The translations under genes and the position numbers were made by a program. 64,000 bases of DNA from Phoebastria nigripes. Taxonomy: Eukaryota; Chordata; Aves; Procellariiformes; Diomedeidae. The stretch covers positions 640,030 through 704,029 of the forward strand of contig JAYKAV010002564.1 of NCBI GenBank assembly GCA_035582835.1, in the 5' to 3' direction. Under the pieces are notes generated by a model. That model did no database searches and had not been told where the DNA came from. It saw nothing but the letters and a program-made list of their open reading frames with translations. Shown here piece after piece: positions 25,573-38,754 of the stretch; the stretch's first letter is position 1, and every line of letters starts with the position of its first letter.

Positions 25573-28500
25573 GTGAGTGAGTTTCAGGCTGTTCTGGGTA
25601 TTTATAACACTTTCCACATCTTCCTCTTCGGAGCAGGTACACAGGCAATTGATGCTCTGAGACTTATACGACGTCTTGGGAAGCAATGCTAAAAATAGAT
25701 GCATTTCTCCTGTTACTGAATTCTTAATTTGTGAGGATTAAGGTGGAGCCTGCAACTGGTTGCCTTTTGCTGATCCCATTACAGTGACTTATGATTCATT
25801 AGATAATTCAGCTAAAATGCCAAGCAAAAGGGAAGCACAGTGGCTGACAGGCAGGCACACTAATACAGAGACGTGTAATGAAGCACGGCTCTGCTGCTGC
25901 TGACTGTCTTTGCTGTGCACTTCCGTCAGCAGGGAGCCCATGTAGAATTTTAAGTGTTACCTAAGAGCGATTTGGGATTTTATTCCTCTAACTGAAAAGA
26001 ATTCTGTCTCTCTACAAAATGTATGTTAATGTAATTACATGCATATAGCTATTCAGGTGTAAACCCCACATAGTAGATACATGGTGTACTATAAAACAAT
26101 TCAAAGGGGTACTGCACCAATGCTTACCCTTGTTCTGAGGCTTTGCAAAGCGACTACATTTTCTTACCATAGACAGGCGTATGTGAGCAGTACTGCAGTT
26201 GTGTGGAGACTTTGGAGAGAGAAATGCAATGTTCTGGGCTCCACAGTCACCAGTATGCCAACAGCATCGTTTCTTTTTCTTCAAATTCAGATCTTACGTT
26301 TCTGTTTCTTGCATACTGTCTGACAAAAGATGGAGAAGTAGATAAAAGTAACTGCTTGTTACTTAACCCACTTACAATTGGAGCATTATCTTCTTTTATT
26401 TTTTTGTTTTGTTTACAACGCAAGATACTGGGCTCAGTTTGGACATAACCAGGTGAAATTCTGTGGCCTGCCATAGAGCGATTAGATAATCTAGTGAGTA
26501 CAAACATAAAATACATATGAAAGAAGAGACAGTAAATAGAGTTTTGTCCAGTAGATGTTTAAAGCAAAGCAGTAATCTGCTATAAGTGACTCCCAACAAA
26601 GATTTCACTCTTCTTGGCACAGTTTCTGGTTCCAGGGTTTGAAGTAACATTCTGCGTCTGATCTGAGTGTTCATTATGCTCACAAAGGACTAATAGCCTG
26701 TTTGTCCCAGAGAAGATACTGATACCAGACTACTCGTTGTGCACCAGCAAGTTGCTCTGAAAGTTTGAGAGTTGCTCAGATATATGACCTGGAGTGCTAG
26801 AATAACTGGAACCAAAGAATAGGCAAACGTAAATGGTAGTTTCCCAAGTGAAATAACTTTTCTGAGATAAAGGCTGCATTGTAGGTTAGAAGAAAAAGGG
26901 AAAACAATAGTATTTCTCAAGATAGTGCTCTACAATGTATTTTAACAAAAAAAAAATCTTTTGTGGCTCATTTATTTCATTTATTTATTTATTTTATTTC
27001 TCATTTATTTTATTTTGTGTTGTACTCCTCCTGGAACAATTCTTAGCTCTTTGGATGATCCTTTCTCAGTTTGTTTTTTCTTCTTCCCAAATACTAGTTC
27101 TTCAAATGAAAGATATTATTATTCTTTACCAGTTGTACGATGCTTATGTATTTGGTCCACCACATCTGCCAAAAAGTTACCAAAATTTGAATACTGATAA
27201 CTATTTCTCAAAGGCATTGAAAATAAATTTTAAAACAAAACCAAGCAAAAATATCTTCTCCTACCTCACCCTCCTAGATTTGTCTGTTTAAACAGATACT
27301 TCTTTTACTTCCCAGAATTTTACTGGTTACAAGATGTACAAGCCGAAGAAGACATTAATTGTTCTTGAACGAACTTTTGGTGTAGTTATAAAAAGACAAA
27401 TTAAAAAATAGATGATGGCTTGGCTTATCCTTTTTTTTTATTATTATTTCNTTTTTTTTAAAAAAGAAGCGTAATCTATCAGCTTAGTGCAAGATCTAGG
27501 GGTATTTGAATAACTATAGAGAAACAAAAACTATAAGCCACTGACCAGGGACCCTGCATTTAACAGCGAACTTTTTTAGTCTAGAAATTTGATAAGAATA
27601 AGATACTCATTTGGTAATTGAATGTGAATGAGAAAGCCAAATATTTTGTTCTGCTACTTAATTTACTGTGTAAGTTGCGCTGAAGCCAGCACACAAGGTC
27701 TAATACATTGGTATGGGTCTCATTCGCGTAGGTACTTAATTAGTCATGGAGCCAATGTGGCTGCTGTGAACAGTGAAGGTGAAGTTCCGTCTGACATCGC
27801 AGAGGAAGCAGCCATGAAGGACCTGCTTCTGGAACAAGTAAAGAAACAAGGTAAATCAGTGGAGGGATTGAATATGTGAGAGTTAGACCTCTAAGAGTTT
27901 CTGTAAGAAAATTCTGTTGGCTTGCTCTCTATAGGTGAAGAGATCTGAAATCTGGCCCAAGAGGCAGCAGACAAATTTTGCTTTGGTAGCAGAACAGTGG
28001 AACAGGTGCAGAAGGTTTGTGGTGTGCAGTCTCTGTCCTTAGTAGGATTGTTCAAAGCAAAACACCACAGTACTGAAAGCNGATTCATTAGATCTGTTTG
28101 CTTTTAAAGTGAGATTTAATTCTGACCTCTGGTATCAATGAAAGGTCTTGTTTCACTAAGACTTGATAATACAGAGGTGAGGTTTACAGCCCTGCCAGGA
28201 GTAGGGACCGGGAAATGAGTATGCCTGTCCTGGAGTGACCTGCTTTATCCTAATCCTTCCCTAGACTGCTTCTGCAGCCCATCTGCTCTGCCATTTCTCC
28301 TTTCTCATCAGGTATGCCTGTCTGAGGGGCTGCTGTCTGTGCTCTCCCTGCAAAAACGTCACTGGTAGAAGAAACGACTTGGACAGTGTAACTTGTGTTA
28401 TAACTAAGAAATGCTTCACCAGTCTAAAATTTTCTTCATACTCATGAAATTAGTCTATTAGATATGTATGGACTGCGTATCTAGCCTTGAGAAGAGAAAG

Positions 28501-31500
28501 TTGACGGGGGGATCTAATTGCTGTCCTCCACTACCTTGAGGGAGGTCATAGAGGCAATGGGGCCAGACTCTTCTCAGAGCTGCACAGGACAGGATGAGAC
28601 GAAAAAGTCATAGGTTTGAACAAGGGACATTCTGGCTGCATATATATATGGGGAAAAATGTTTCCCAGGAAAGTGCTGGAACGGGGACCCAAGGAACTTG
28701 TGGAATCTCCATCTTTGGAGGTAGTCAAAACTCAGCTGCATTCAGCTCTGAGCAACTTGATCTGGGTTTGAAGTTACCCTCCTTTAAGCAGGGATTTGGG
28801 CTAGAGACCCCCAAAGATTCTTNCCAGTCTAGATTATTTTATGACTGNAGGTTGGTGTTGGGGTTGTTTGCATGCTAGATTGAATGTTAAAGGCAATGTT
28901 AAATGAAATGTTATGTTCCTCTTGGAAAATTGATGCAGGATCGTGTTCCTTCTGGTAAATAGAAACTTTTCACTTTCTAGGCTAGCGGTATTTGTGACAA
29001 GGTTATTCTTATTTTGTTCCCCTTTTCCCTCCACTTTGAAATAAGCTTAAATAGCCCTTCTCCCTTATATTTAGTCTGTTCACGTATTTAAAAAGAAGAA
29101 TTGTGTCTACAGTCAGAGTTTGTTTTACTAGGCCGTCCAAACCATGCCTGTCTCCTCTCTGCAATCAGACTTCCTTGGATGCCCAGATAGATAGAGATCC
29201 TTTCTTTACNTCAGTGTGACTTGTCTCTCTTTAAAGTGGGTATCAAGAACTGTACATGGTAAGAACGTGGTTGAAACCTTACAGGGCATTAAGGCATTAC
29301 ATTAAGGTAATTCTGCTGCAGCTGCAGATATTTTGCCTAACATTTCTTGGGATTCTGCTGGGCTTTCTCATTGCTTCACCACATTAGCGGCATCCTGCTA
29401 AGATGCCCTGAAACAACCATCTGTCTCCACAGAGAAGCTTCCCATTGACACAGTTTAAAAAGATCATAACAGCTGGAGTAAATGTGGTATAAACTTTAAA
29501 TAAGCGTCCATCCAGTTCTGTAGCCTGTCTTCAATGGTAGCTATAACCAGATGCCTGCTGCAGACTATAACAACAGGACAAGTGTGTATTATTCCCCTCC
29601 CAAATATTTTCCCAGCCTCCAGCCACTATGCCTCAAGGAATTCCTGAGCCAGATGGGCTTTCTGTGTACTCGTGAATCCCCTGTGGCTTTCTGTTTCATG
29701 AACTTGTGCAGTCCTTCTTGGGAACTCCTGGCATGTATAGCGTTATGTTTAATAACTACAAATTTGTCTAATCCTTGTTCTGAAGCCAGTTGTATTTCTA
29801 ATCTTTGCAACATCCTGCAGTAGTGGGTTTCACAGTTCAGACTCTGAGTTGATAAGTGTTTTCTTTTGTTCTGTTTTAAACCTAATGCCCNGTAATTTAA
29901 TTGGGAATCATGTAGTTCTTATGCTGAAAGAACTAATCCATACGGACAGTTGCTTTTCAGCACCCTTCTTGATTTTTGAGATTTGTCATCTTCTCCGTCA
30001 TATTTTTTCCTGAATCAGCGAGCTCTAGTCTGATTAATGTTGTATGGAGCTGTATTGTACTTTTGATTGATATATCGTCCTTACATGACCTCATTATCAT
30101 GAAAACTCCACTTATGAAAACAAGTCTAAGATAGTTTTGCCTCTTGTTGGTTTAGTGACACAGCCCATCAGCCAGCCCCACCTGGCCTCTCCACATCGTA
30201 GCAGTTGTTTCCTAGGGTGGGAAACTTGTCCCTCTTGTTATTGGAAAGCCCCATAGCCTGTGTCTCTGTTATACCAGATGTGTGTATTGATGAACTTGAT
30301 GAACTATTGATGAACTTCATCTAAAGCAGATCTCTTAAGCCATCAGAGCAGATTATTTTTGGCCTTCTATCCCCAAAATGATTTAGAATTGTGTTTTGTC
30401 AGAATCTGGTGGTTTGCTGCTCAATGGAATTAACTAAGTCTTTCTTTTGGCGTGCCTGCCACGAATGGCTCTGGTGCAGTACAGATCTCTGTACGTGCAG
30501 CTTGCAGGTTGTACTGAATTTTCAGGGAGCATATAGTTGGGGTTGTGCTGCTCTTGCAGGAGACATCTTAGGATCGTCTCTTCAGATCTCACTGTAGATT
30601 ATACTCTCACTATAGGTTAATTCAGTTTGTTAAGCTGTTGTTCATGACTTTGTTATTTCAATCTAGGACACTGCATATTTAGAATGCAATCCTTCCACCC
30701 ATAGTTCATAGTTCACAGTTGAGCTAGTAGTTAGTTGGGCTGGTTTGCAACCAGTGGCTCAACTTTCAGATTTTTTAAGTCAGACAGCTTTGAAGTCTCT
30801 GTCAATGATGCAGGAGTTCTCCCAACTCCTAGAAGATGCTTTTGCTGTTTTGTTTTGTTTTGTTTTGTTTTTTTGTGTGTGTGTGTATGTGTGTAAGATT
30901 ACAAACAGTTTGCTAATACTGTATAGCAAATGAAACATAGGGTAAGTTTAACAAGTGCATGAGAGCTTTCACTTGATAATCCCTTCTTCTGTGCTTTACT
31001 GTCTTAGGTGTAGACCTAGACCTGGCAAGAAAAGAAGAGGAGCAGCAAATGCTACAGGATGCCCGACAGTGGCTGAACAGTGGGAGAATTGAAGATATAA
31101 AGCAGCCTCGAACAGGTGCCACGGCTCTTCATGTTGCTGCAGCAAAGGGCTATTCTGAAGTCATGAGGTAGGAGCTCCTTCCCAGGGCCGATGCATTGAA
31201 TTAAGGCTGGTTTTCATAAGGAACACATCTAGCTTTATAGTTGAGAGAAATTTGTTTCATACTGAGATTTTCAGGCTGCTATTTCTCAAAAGGCTCTGTA
31301 GATTTATGTGCCCAACCATAGTGGTTCACCTAGAGATACAGAGGGACTGGAAGATTCCCTTTCATACCTCTAGGCCTTTAAAGTGATGAAAGCTTTTCAG
31401 AGAGAGAGGCATAAATTAGAAGGTTTGATTTTCACTATTAGAGTAATACTTTTGGGACTAGCAAGTTAAACCGTATTAAGGGATAAAAGTATAATTTCAG

Positions 31501-34500
31501 CCTACAAAGTGACAATATATGCTGCATGACAATCACAAACACCCCAACAGTTTACATGACCAGTCTAGTGGAAAAATGCAGTGTCCACCCCTATCTCACT
31601 GTCCCCTGCTCCTTAATGCTACTGCTCCTGCAGTGACAGAGGGATTCCAACACGAAACAATTCTGCTTCTACTGCTCTGGCACTAACAAGCTTATTATGA
31701 ACATAAACTTGCCCAATGTAGTGTTTCCTGGCAATAAAGCATTAATATTTTTACAGGTAAGGTCAAATTAAGGTTTCCAACAATAAAGCTTTCTTCTCTA
31801 CTCTTTATGTATGGGTGGAGCTGCCCATAAACATCAGCAAGGTTACTCTATTGCCCACATTAAAATCCTTTCTGGAAGTGTTCATCTATCTTGATCCTTA
31901 ATTTCATAGTTTTAAGTGGCATGACTTGATGTGTAAAAGCTGTTTCTTATGAAGCTCTAGTAATTTTGTTGTTCTCCATGTTTCCTATTTGTATTCATAC
32001 ATTAGAGCTTATAATTGAGTTATAAGCTGTCTGTGCCTGTACCGTGCCCAAGAACACTAATCTAACACAGCTCATGTGGAATAGAAATGTAATATCTGCT
32101 GAATTTGAGGTGTTGGTCCTGTGGACTTTCAGTGGAGGGTTGTATATCCANTACTTGTCAATGAAGACTGCATTCACTGTTTGCAGGGTGACTAGTTCTG
32201 GACAGCTACTCCTTGGCATTAATTGTGATAANGATAAACAGATCTCAGAGACAGCTGACATTGTTTCACTTTTGTGTATTTTATGGCCACTCTGTAAGTT
32301 CAAATACAAAGCGTCAGTGACTTAAACCAAAGGGGCTGAAAGCCAGGAGCTAGCTAACTCTCAAACGAGATGTGGAATTTGTCTGTGACCTTGAGTCTCT
32401 TAGCAGCTATGTTCCTCCCTTTTGCCAGCTGGAAAATCAACATAAAGTCAGCACCTAATTTAAAATTTCTTTCACAGAGAAACACACTGCTGCTGTAGGA
32501 TGACTGTGTTTTATTTAGCACAGTAACGCATCGGTGTAAAGCTGCAGGAGTTTCAAAACTGTTGGTGCCATTCTGGGGTTGTGCTGGATTTCCCTTGTGC
32601 TGCAGAAGGGTGGCTCTGGATGGTGGAATTTCCCACGATGGAAATTTTCAGTAGCAGTTTTACTGGACTTGCAGAGTTCCCCTGGGATGTGCTTCAATAT
32701 TTAAGCAACAACTTGGATAACAGTCAGTTTTGATANGTGAGCCGCTCAGTACTCTCATCTGATCACTGGTGTACCAGTATGCATATATCTCTGAAGCTTC
32801 AGACTACAATTGACTCTCTTCTGTTTGTTTTGGTTTTAAATATTCAAGCTCCAGACGCTATGCAACACTAGCGCACTGGTCCAATAGAGAAGGGAGTGGG
32901 TGGAAGGTGCACAGCAGTAAATGTCATGCGAGGGTGTTCCCAGGCAGGTTCACTTGGGTAAGATTTGCTTTAAATGTGTAAGGACTAGTCTGCAAAATGC
33001 ATTTTGGGTTGTTTAACCCAAATGTGAGTTATTTGACTTACAAATTTCACATCTGTCAGTCACAGTAAAGTCACTTCTTACCTGGCAGTCCTGCTGGCAT
33101 CGTCTCCTTATGGACCGTTCCTATGGTGTGGCCTTGTTCTCTGGTAGATTCAAGACTGAGCTCCACTTACCAAATGTCTTTTTCATGCCAGGTGCTGTGC
33201 TTGGCTCCTTGTTATGGAATTGGCAGTCTGCAGAGATGTTGTTTGTTTGCTTAGTGCCTGACCGAGCCTGGTGTCTCTCATCCATTGGAGCAGGAGTTCA
33301 GACTGGGTCATTGATGCCAGATGAGAAATTAAGGTGTTCTCCCAGTTCAGGACATGCTGAAAGGGAACCTTATCAATTAGACACATTCCAGGAGGTTTTA
33401 CAGCCATGTCACTTTTCGTTTACTGCCCTTTTCTGTTACAGTTGCAAGCACACCAAGTGGGATGTTGCTTAGGTGAATAAGCAAGTTAAGAAATTACTTA
33501 TTGTGAACCACGTTACCTACTCNGTGGCTCACAGTGTGAACTCTTCTGTGTCGAGAAGTCATTCTCGGGTGGGCAGAAATCAATATTGCTTCTTTCCTCA
33601 GGCTCTTGATCCAGGCTGGGTTTAATTTGAATGTCCAGGACAATGACGGCTGGACTCCGCTGCATGCTGCTGCGCACTGGGGAGTGAAGGAAGCTTGCTC
33701 CATCCTGGCTGAGGCACTGTGCGATATGGACATCAGGAACAAGCTGGTTAGTACACACAGATGTTGGCACAACTTATGCAATGTATTTTATAGCCAGATG
33801 AATATCAACTTTATTGCCTACCGCCATGACAAAGTTACACGGTGAGCAGTTCTCCCAGTGCACTGGAGCTTTTAAAAGTGTCATAAAATAAAGAATCTTG
33901 ACTGGAGGAAGGCAGAAAAGATTTCAAGTGTTACTGGAAAAGATCAGTGATTAAAGTTTGGGACCAAGAATGTAAGAAAGGACGGGGGCTAATCTGCATC
34001 TTCCTGTTTTAGTGTAATCCTGACAAATTGAACAACAACAAAAAAGACAGTCTTGGAGTGCTAAATAATATGCTAATACTAAGGTATAAGGCATTGAAAA
34101 CTAGTGAACCCTTGAGAAACTGGCAGCTCTAAATCTTTCCTGTTCTACTATAACGGTCATAAAAAGGGAAATTGAAAAATTGACTCAGATTTGTGAGAAA
34201 TGAGTAAAGAAAAATGGATGGAAGAAAAAAAACAAGAAAAGGAGAAAAAAAATTCCTCTTCCACCCTAATAGTTAGAAGTTTTTCCTTGAAGAGCCTGTG
34301 GATTTTCAAGAGCTGACGTGTGCTTGTCCAGGGTTGTTCTTTGTGTTCCCCTCCCTGCTGCGATGTCCAGGCAGCGTCTGTGAACCGCTTCCTGCTGGAG
34401 CGGATTCAGTTGTGCCGTGGCTGCTGCTGGGGGCGGAAATGAGGTTGTATGTACTTGGAACAGCACCGGGGATTGAAAGCAGGCAAGATAATTTGATAAG

Positions 34501-37500
34501 AGAAATGTGGCACTGTATGGTTTGAGTGCATCTGTCTGTAGTGAAAACTGATGTAAAAGAAATGGGTCTATGAGAAGGAGCCATTTTAGCATGGTGAGCT
34601 CTTTGGCATCCAAAATACGAGGAATCTTTTTTGTTTTCAGTGCCATCAGGTGCTTTTCCAAAGTGTTCAGAATGTGTGTGGGTTTTGTGTTGTGCTAGAC
34701 TTGAAAAGAAACAGACACAGCTGTATTTGCTGCATTACCTGCTCTTTCTAGTCAAGGATTGTTACCTTGCTAGGTCAGATGGCCAAGGCAACCTGTATTT
34801 ATTTGATCACTAGCCATCAGGTTTCATTATGTATTGTTAATGAAATGGTTATTATAGCTTTAGTTATGGTGAAAATGTAACTGATTTCTTGTTTTGTGCC
34901 CCAAAGTAATTTTTCTGGTTTGTTTTATTTTGTAAATGCCCATGGATGTGGAAGTGGCTCCCAAATTTTCTGGCCTGCTGATGATTGGCAGCCTTTCAGG
35001 AGGTTCAAATATAAGATGATACAGTAGAACAGGTTGATTGCATTCCTTCTCAGTACAAAAGTGTCCTTTTTAGAAACCTGGAAACTCAAATATATTAGTC
35101 GTGGCTGTTAGATTTGAGCGGCAGCAATCAAGGAACTGCACTTCCAAGGTTAAGATTCTCTGATCATGGATTGAGTCATAAAACTACCATCACTGTCATG
35201 TGGCTTTCCCTACTCTGGAGTGAAACAGAGTATGTTACTCAGCATTTGGGGAGGTAGGATGTGGAGCATGTTCACTTTTGGTCTTCACTGGTAAATAGTG
35301 CTTTTTTGAATATTAACACCATGCCATATCGGATATCCTCTTGTCTTCTCTTATTGCATCAGGGCCAGACGCCATTCGATGTGGCTGATGAGGGACTAGT
35401 TGAGCATTTGGAAATGCTGCAGAAGAAACAGACTGTGGTGAGTTTCTGGCAGATCATTTTCCACCTCTCCAATTACCTTTTCACACACGGGTGTTCTCTA
35501 AGACATATGGCGTCAGCAGACGCAGGAAGCTGAGGCCCAGCTATTTTTTTTATGTTAGTCATTTGGAATCTTTAATTACACCAATATTTTTAATAGCTAG
35601 GAATCTAGAAAACTGGATGACTGCATCGAGAAGGTCAGTAGCNTGCTGACATGCAGAATTATGTAAACTGGTAAGGAATGTATAGTTCATCTTTGGAATT
35701 GTTATTATTCTGCAGTTGCTGTTGTTAGCTGGCAAGCTCTCTAGCGTCAAACTGCTCTTTTCTTAATGAGTGATTACCAAAGTCAACTTTGTGTTTGCAT
35801 GTAAGGAAATATGCTGTCAGTGTTGAGAAAGAGATCTGTTACCACGTCTGCCTTTCTTACAATAGGGAGACTTTTGATTGAGTGAGATGAAATTATAAAC
35901 TTCAGGGAATTCTGTACTAAAAAAATTGGTGATTTCAAAACCATATTAAATTGCCATTTCATAATGCAATGGAGATATTGGAAGGGGTTATAAGGAGAAA
36001 GTTGGCATAAAAAAGGAAAGCAAAAAGGTCAAAGTAAAGCCAGTCGTCAAGCCAGAAAGCTGTTTTTGGATTGCATTTTTTCCTATTTCATCTGGTCTAC
36101 CCAATTACCGCATTTGGGTGCTTCCAAAAAACAAACCAACTTTCCTTAAAAAAAAAAAAAAAAAAAAAATCAGTAAGTATCATTTAGAATGTTGGATTCA
36201 GAAACAGACATAATGAGAACACTGCTGATAACACCCAGTAAAGTATTTTGAGGAACTGACAATGTGGGTGGTAGAACTCAAGCTCTGATCATAACACAGC
36301 TGCTGTCATCCTTAAATAGCATCCTTAACATTCACAGAAACTTTTTAAAAATTAATCAGCTTCTCCCTAAATGAGGTGTTGATAAATACTATCAGTGTTG
36401 TATTCTGGATTTCCTCCTATCTCACTACACCAGGATTCTGCAGATAACTGCACTCCTCAGAAGAAAAGAAAAAGAAAAACAACGACAAGAATTTTTTTGG
36501 ATGGGTGCTAGCCCGTTTTTAGGCCTGCTTCACAGGGGCTAGCCACCCCCCTTGTTCTCTATATAGTAGCACTATATAAAGGCCTTCTCCATTTATTAAA
36601 TTAGTGTAGCAAGCTATAGTAGAACTGGGAAGAAGAGAAGAATCCAGATTTTATCACACTTTTTTTTTTTTTAGAGCATATGATTTTTTTTAATAGAAAT
36701 GCCATTTTATCATGTATGCTTATCATGTGCCATTTTTATCACTTAAAATAGAAAATTTATATTTGTTAAGGATGAGATAGGCAGTTCCATGACATTCCCC
36801 TAAGTACATTATTTCACTTTCAAAATGGCTCTCAAATCAGATTTTTTTTTTTTTTTTTTTTTTAAATCTAAAGCTTGTAGCGGAACAATATGCCGTCCTT
36901 GCTAAAAGATTTGCTGCTGTTATTGGAGAGAAGAGGGGATTTTTTTTGCTGGAAGCAATTCATTTGATTTGGGTTTGGATTTTTTTTCCCCAATCTCTGA
37001 ATTACCTCTGAATGGAGCAGGCTGTTTCCTGCACTTCCCTTTGTGCTCCAGCAGTTTGTTCTATTTAACATCTTGCTGTACCCCAAATGTTGGCTCTTCG
37101 CTGGACTCCATGTAGCTTTTCCCACATTCAGAATTTGCAGAGCTTTTGCTTCTTGTGCCTGGTGTCAGCTCCTGTCAAAAGAGAAAGAATAACTAGGCTA
37201 GACATGACACAAAAGAGACAGCCTTAAAAGTGAGCCTCTAATTGCCATCCCTTTTTCTACCTCAACTGTGTGCTTCTAGAAGGTACTGAAACAATATTTT
37301 GGTTACTGTTTTGTCCATCAGTGGTGACAAAATTAATATTGCTGCTCTCTGGGCAAAATATTTCACTTGCTGCAGTGATCACAGGTATTCTTGTGCGATG
37401 ACTTAATGCTGGCATTTGAGAGATTTAAGAAGTGACCCATCCTCGTGGGAGATCCATTGGTTGCCTGTACAGGGCATACTTGAATGCTTTCCTCTGAGAG

Positions 37501-38723
37501 CAAGTAAATAATAGCTACAAAGGCAGCAAATTTTTAACGGAATCTAGCCTAGATTCAGGGGCATACAAACACATGTGGACAGACCTCCAGCACTGTGTCT
37601 GTCAAGGGCAGATGCAGGGCAGTGCTGTGGAAATCAGGATTTGGCTCTGGGCCTCAGCAGGGACTGCTGCAGACTTCTCTGAAGGTTTTATTAAATTGCA
37701 GCTTGAGTCTAAGGACANGCTGGGTGTGTAGCTGTGCCCTTATGGAGCTCTAGTCCAAGACATGCAGTGCTCTTGCAGATGTGCATCTGTTGAACTGGCT
37801 TCTTAAACAAATCCACAGTTTTTTTTGTCTAACGAGGTTGGGATGACCTTATGCTGTGGTAATTATTGGGTTGTGCTGAGGTGGCTTGTTAAGATGTCTC
37901 TTTTCACTCTTTCTCCCATCTTCTTGGACTTTTTGACAGTTGCGAAGTGAGAAGGAGACGAGGAATAAGCTAATTGAAGCTGACATGAATGGCAAGCCTC
38001 AAAGTGGACTCTTCAGCAAGTACGTCTCTTTCCTCTTTGTTGAAAAGAAGCTGCACAGAGAGTAATGGGAGACCGGCTTCATCTGTTAGCAGTCAGCTGG
38101 CCTCAGCCGATTTAAAAGAAGTTCAGCGCTGTTCATGTTCATTTAGAGGTTTCTTTTAAATTTGAGCTCTCTCAAATACAATTTTAGCTGTTTCTTAGCN
38201 TACCCACTGAATGGTAGAACAAGGAGTTGGGCTGGTGCTTGGTTCCCCAGCTTCTGCTCTTGCTGAGCATTGATTTGACACCACATTTTTTTGGACCGAG
38301 AAATACTTGCAAATTTAGGAAATGTGAGACTGGCATTGGAATCCATGGCAAATGGGCAGTGCTGGAAGTGCTGGGATGTTGAGTCTGTAGATGGATTTTG
38401 TCCTTTTGCTTTTCTATATGTAGCAAATCATGTCCATGTGTTCCTGAGAAGTAGAACTCAGAAATAACTCGCTTGCCTAGTAGTCCTTAAAATTTCTATA
38501 TCTTGCAGCAAAGAGAAGATTCTTTATGAGGAAGACACNCTGAAGTCCCTGGAAATGGAGGAAGAGAACAAGGACTCTAGCAGTTCTAGTTCTGAAGAAG
38601 AGGAAGAAGCTGAAGAAGATGAAGTTTCAGAATCAGATGCTGAAAAGGAGTCAGGTAAGACTTAGTACAGTCTTGGATTTAATAATTAGCCTAGCAATAT
38701 TAGGGGATCAGTTTGAGAACTGC

Positions 38724-38754
<31 letters not shown>

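Larger units (their letters stand above)
27851..31007 (+). other. PPP1R12B: PPP1R12B intron with CR1 fragments
   Basis: This 3.2-kb intron holds CR1-derived pieces at about 28470-28850 (+) and 29510-30060 (-), and a TTTTG/TG simple repeat at 30846-30894. The rest (27851-28470, 28850-29510, 30060-30840) shows no gene. Part of 28980-29270 may be further old LINE sequence in minus orientation. Confidence 0.8.
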
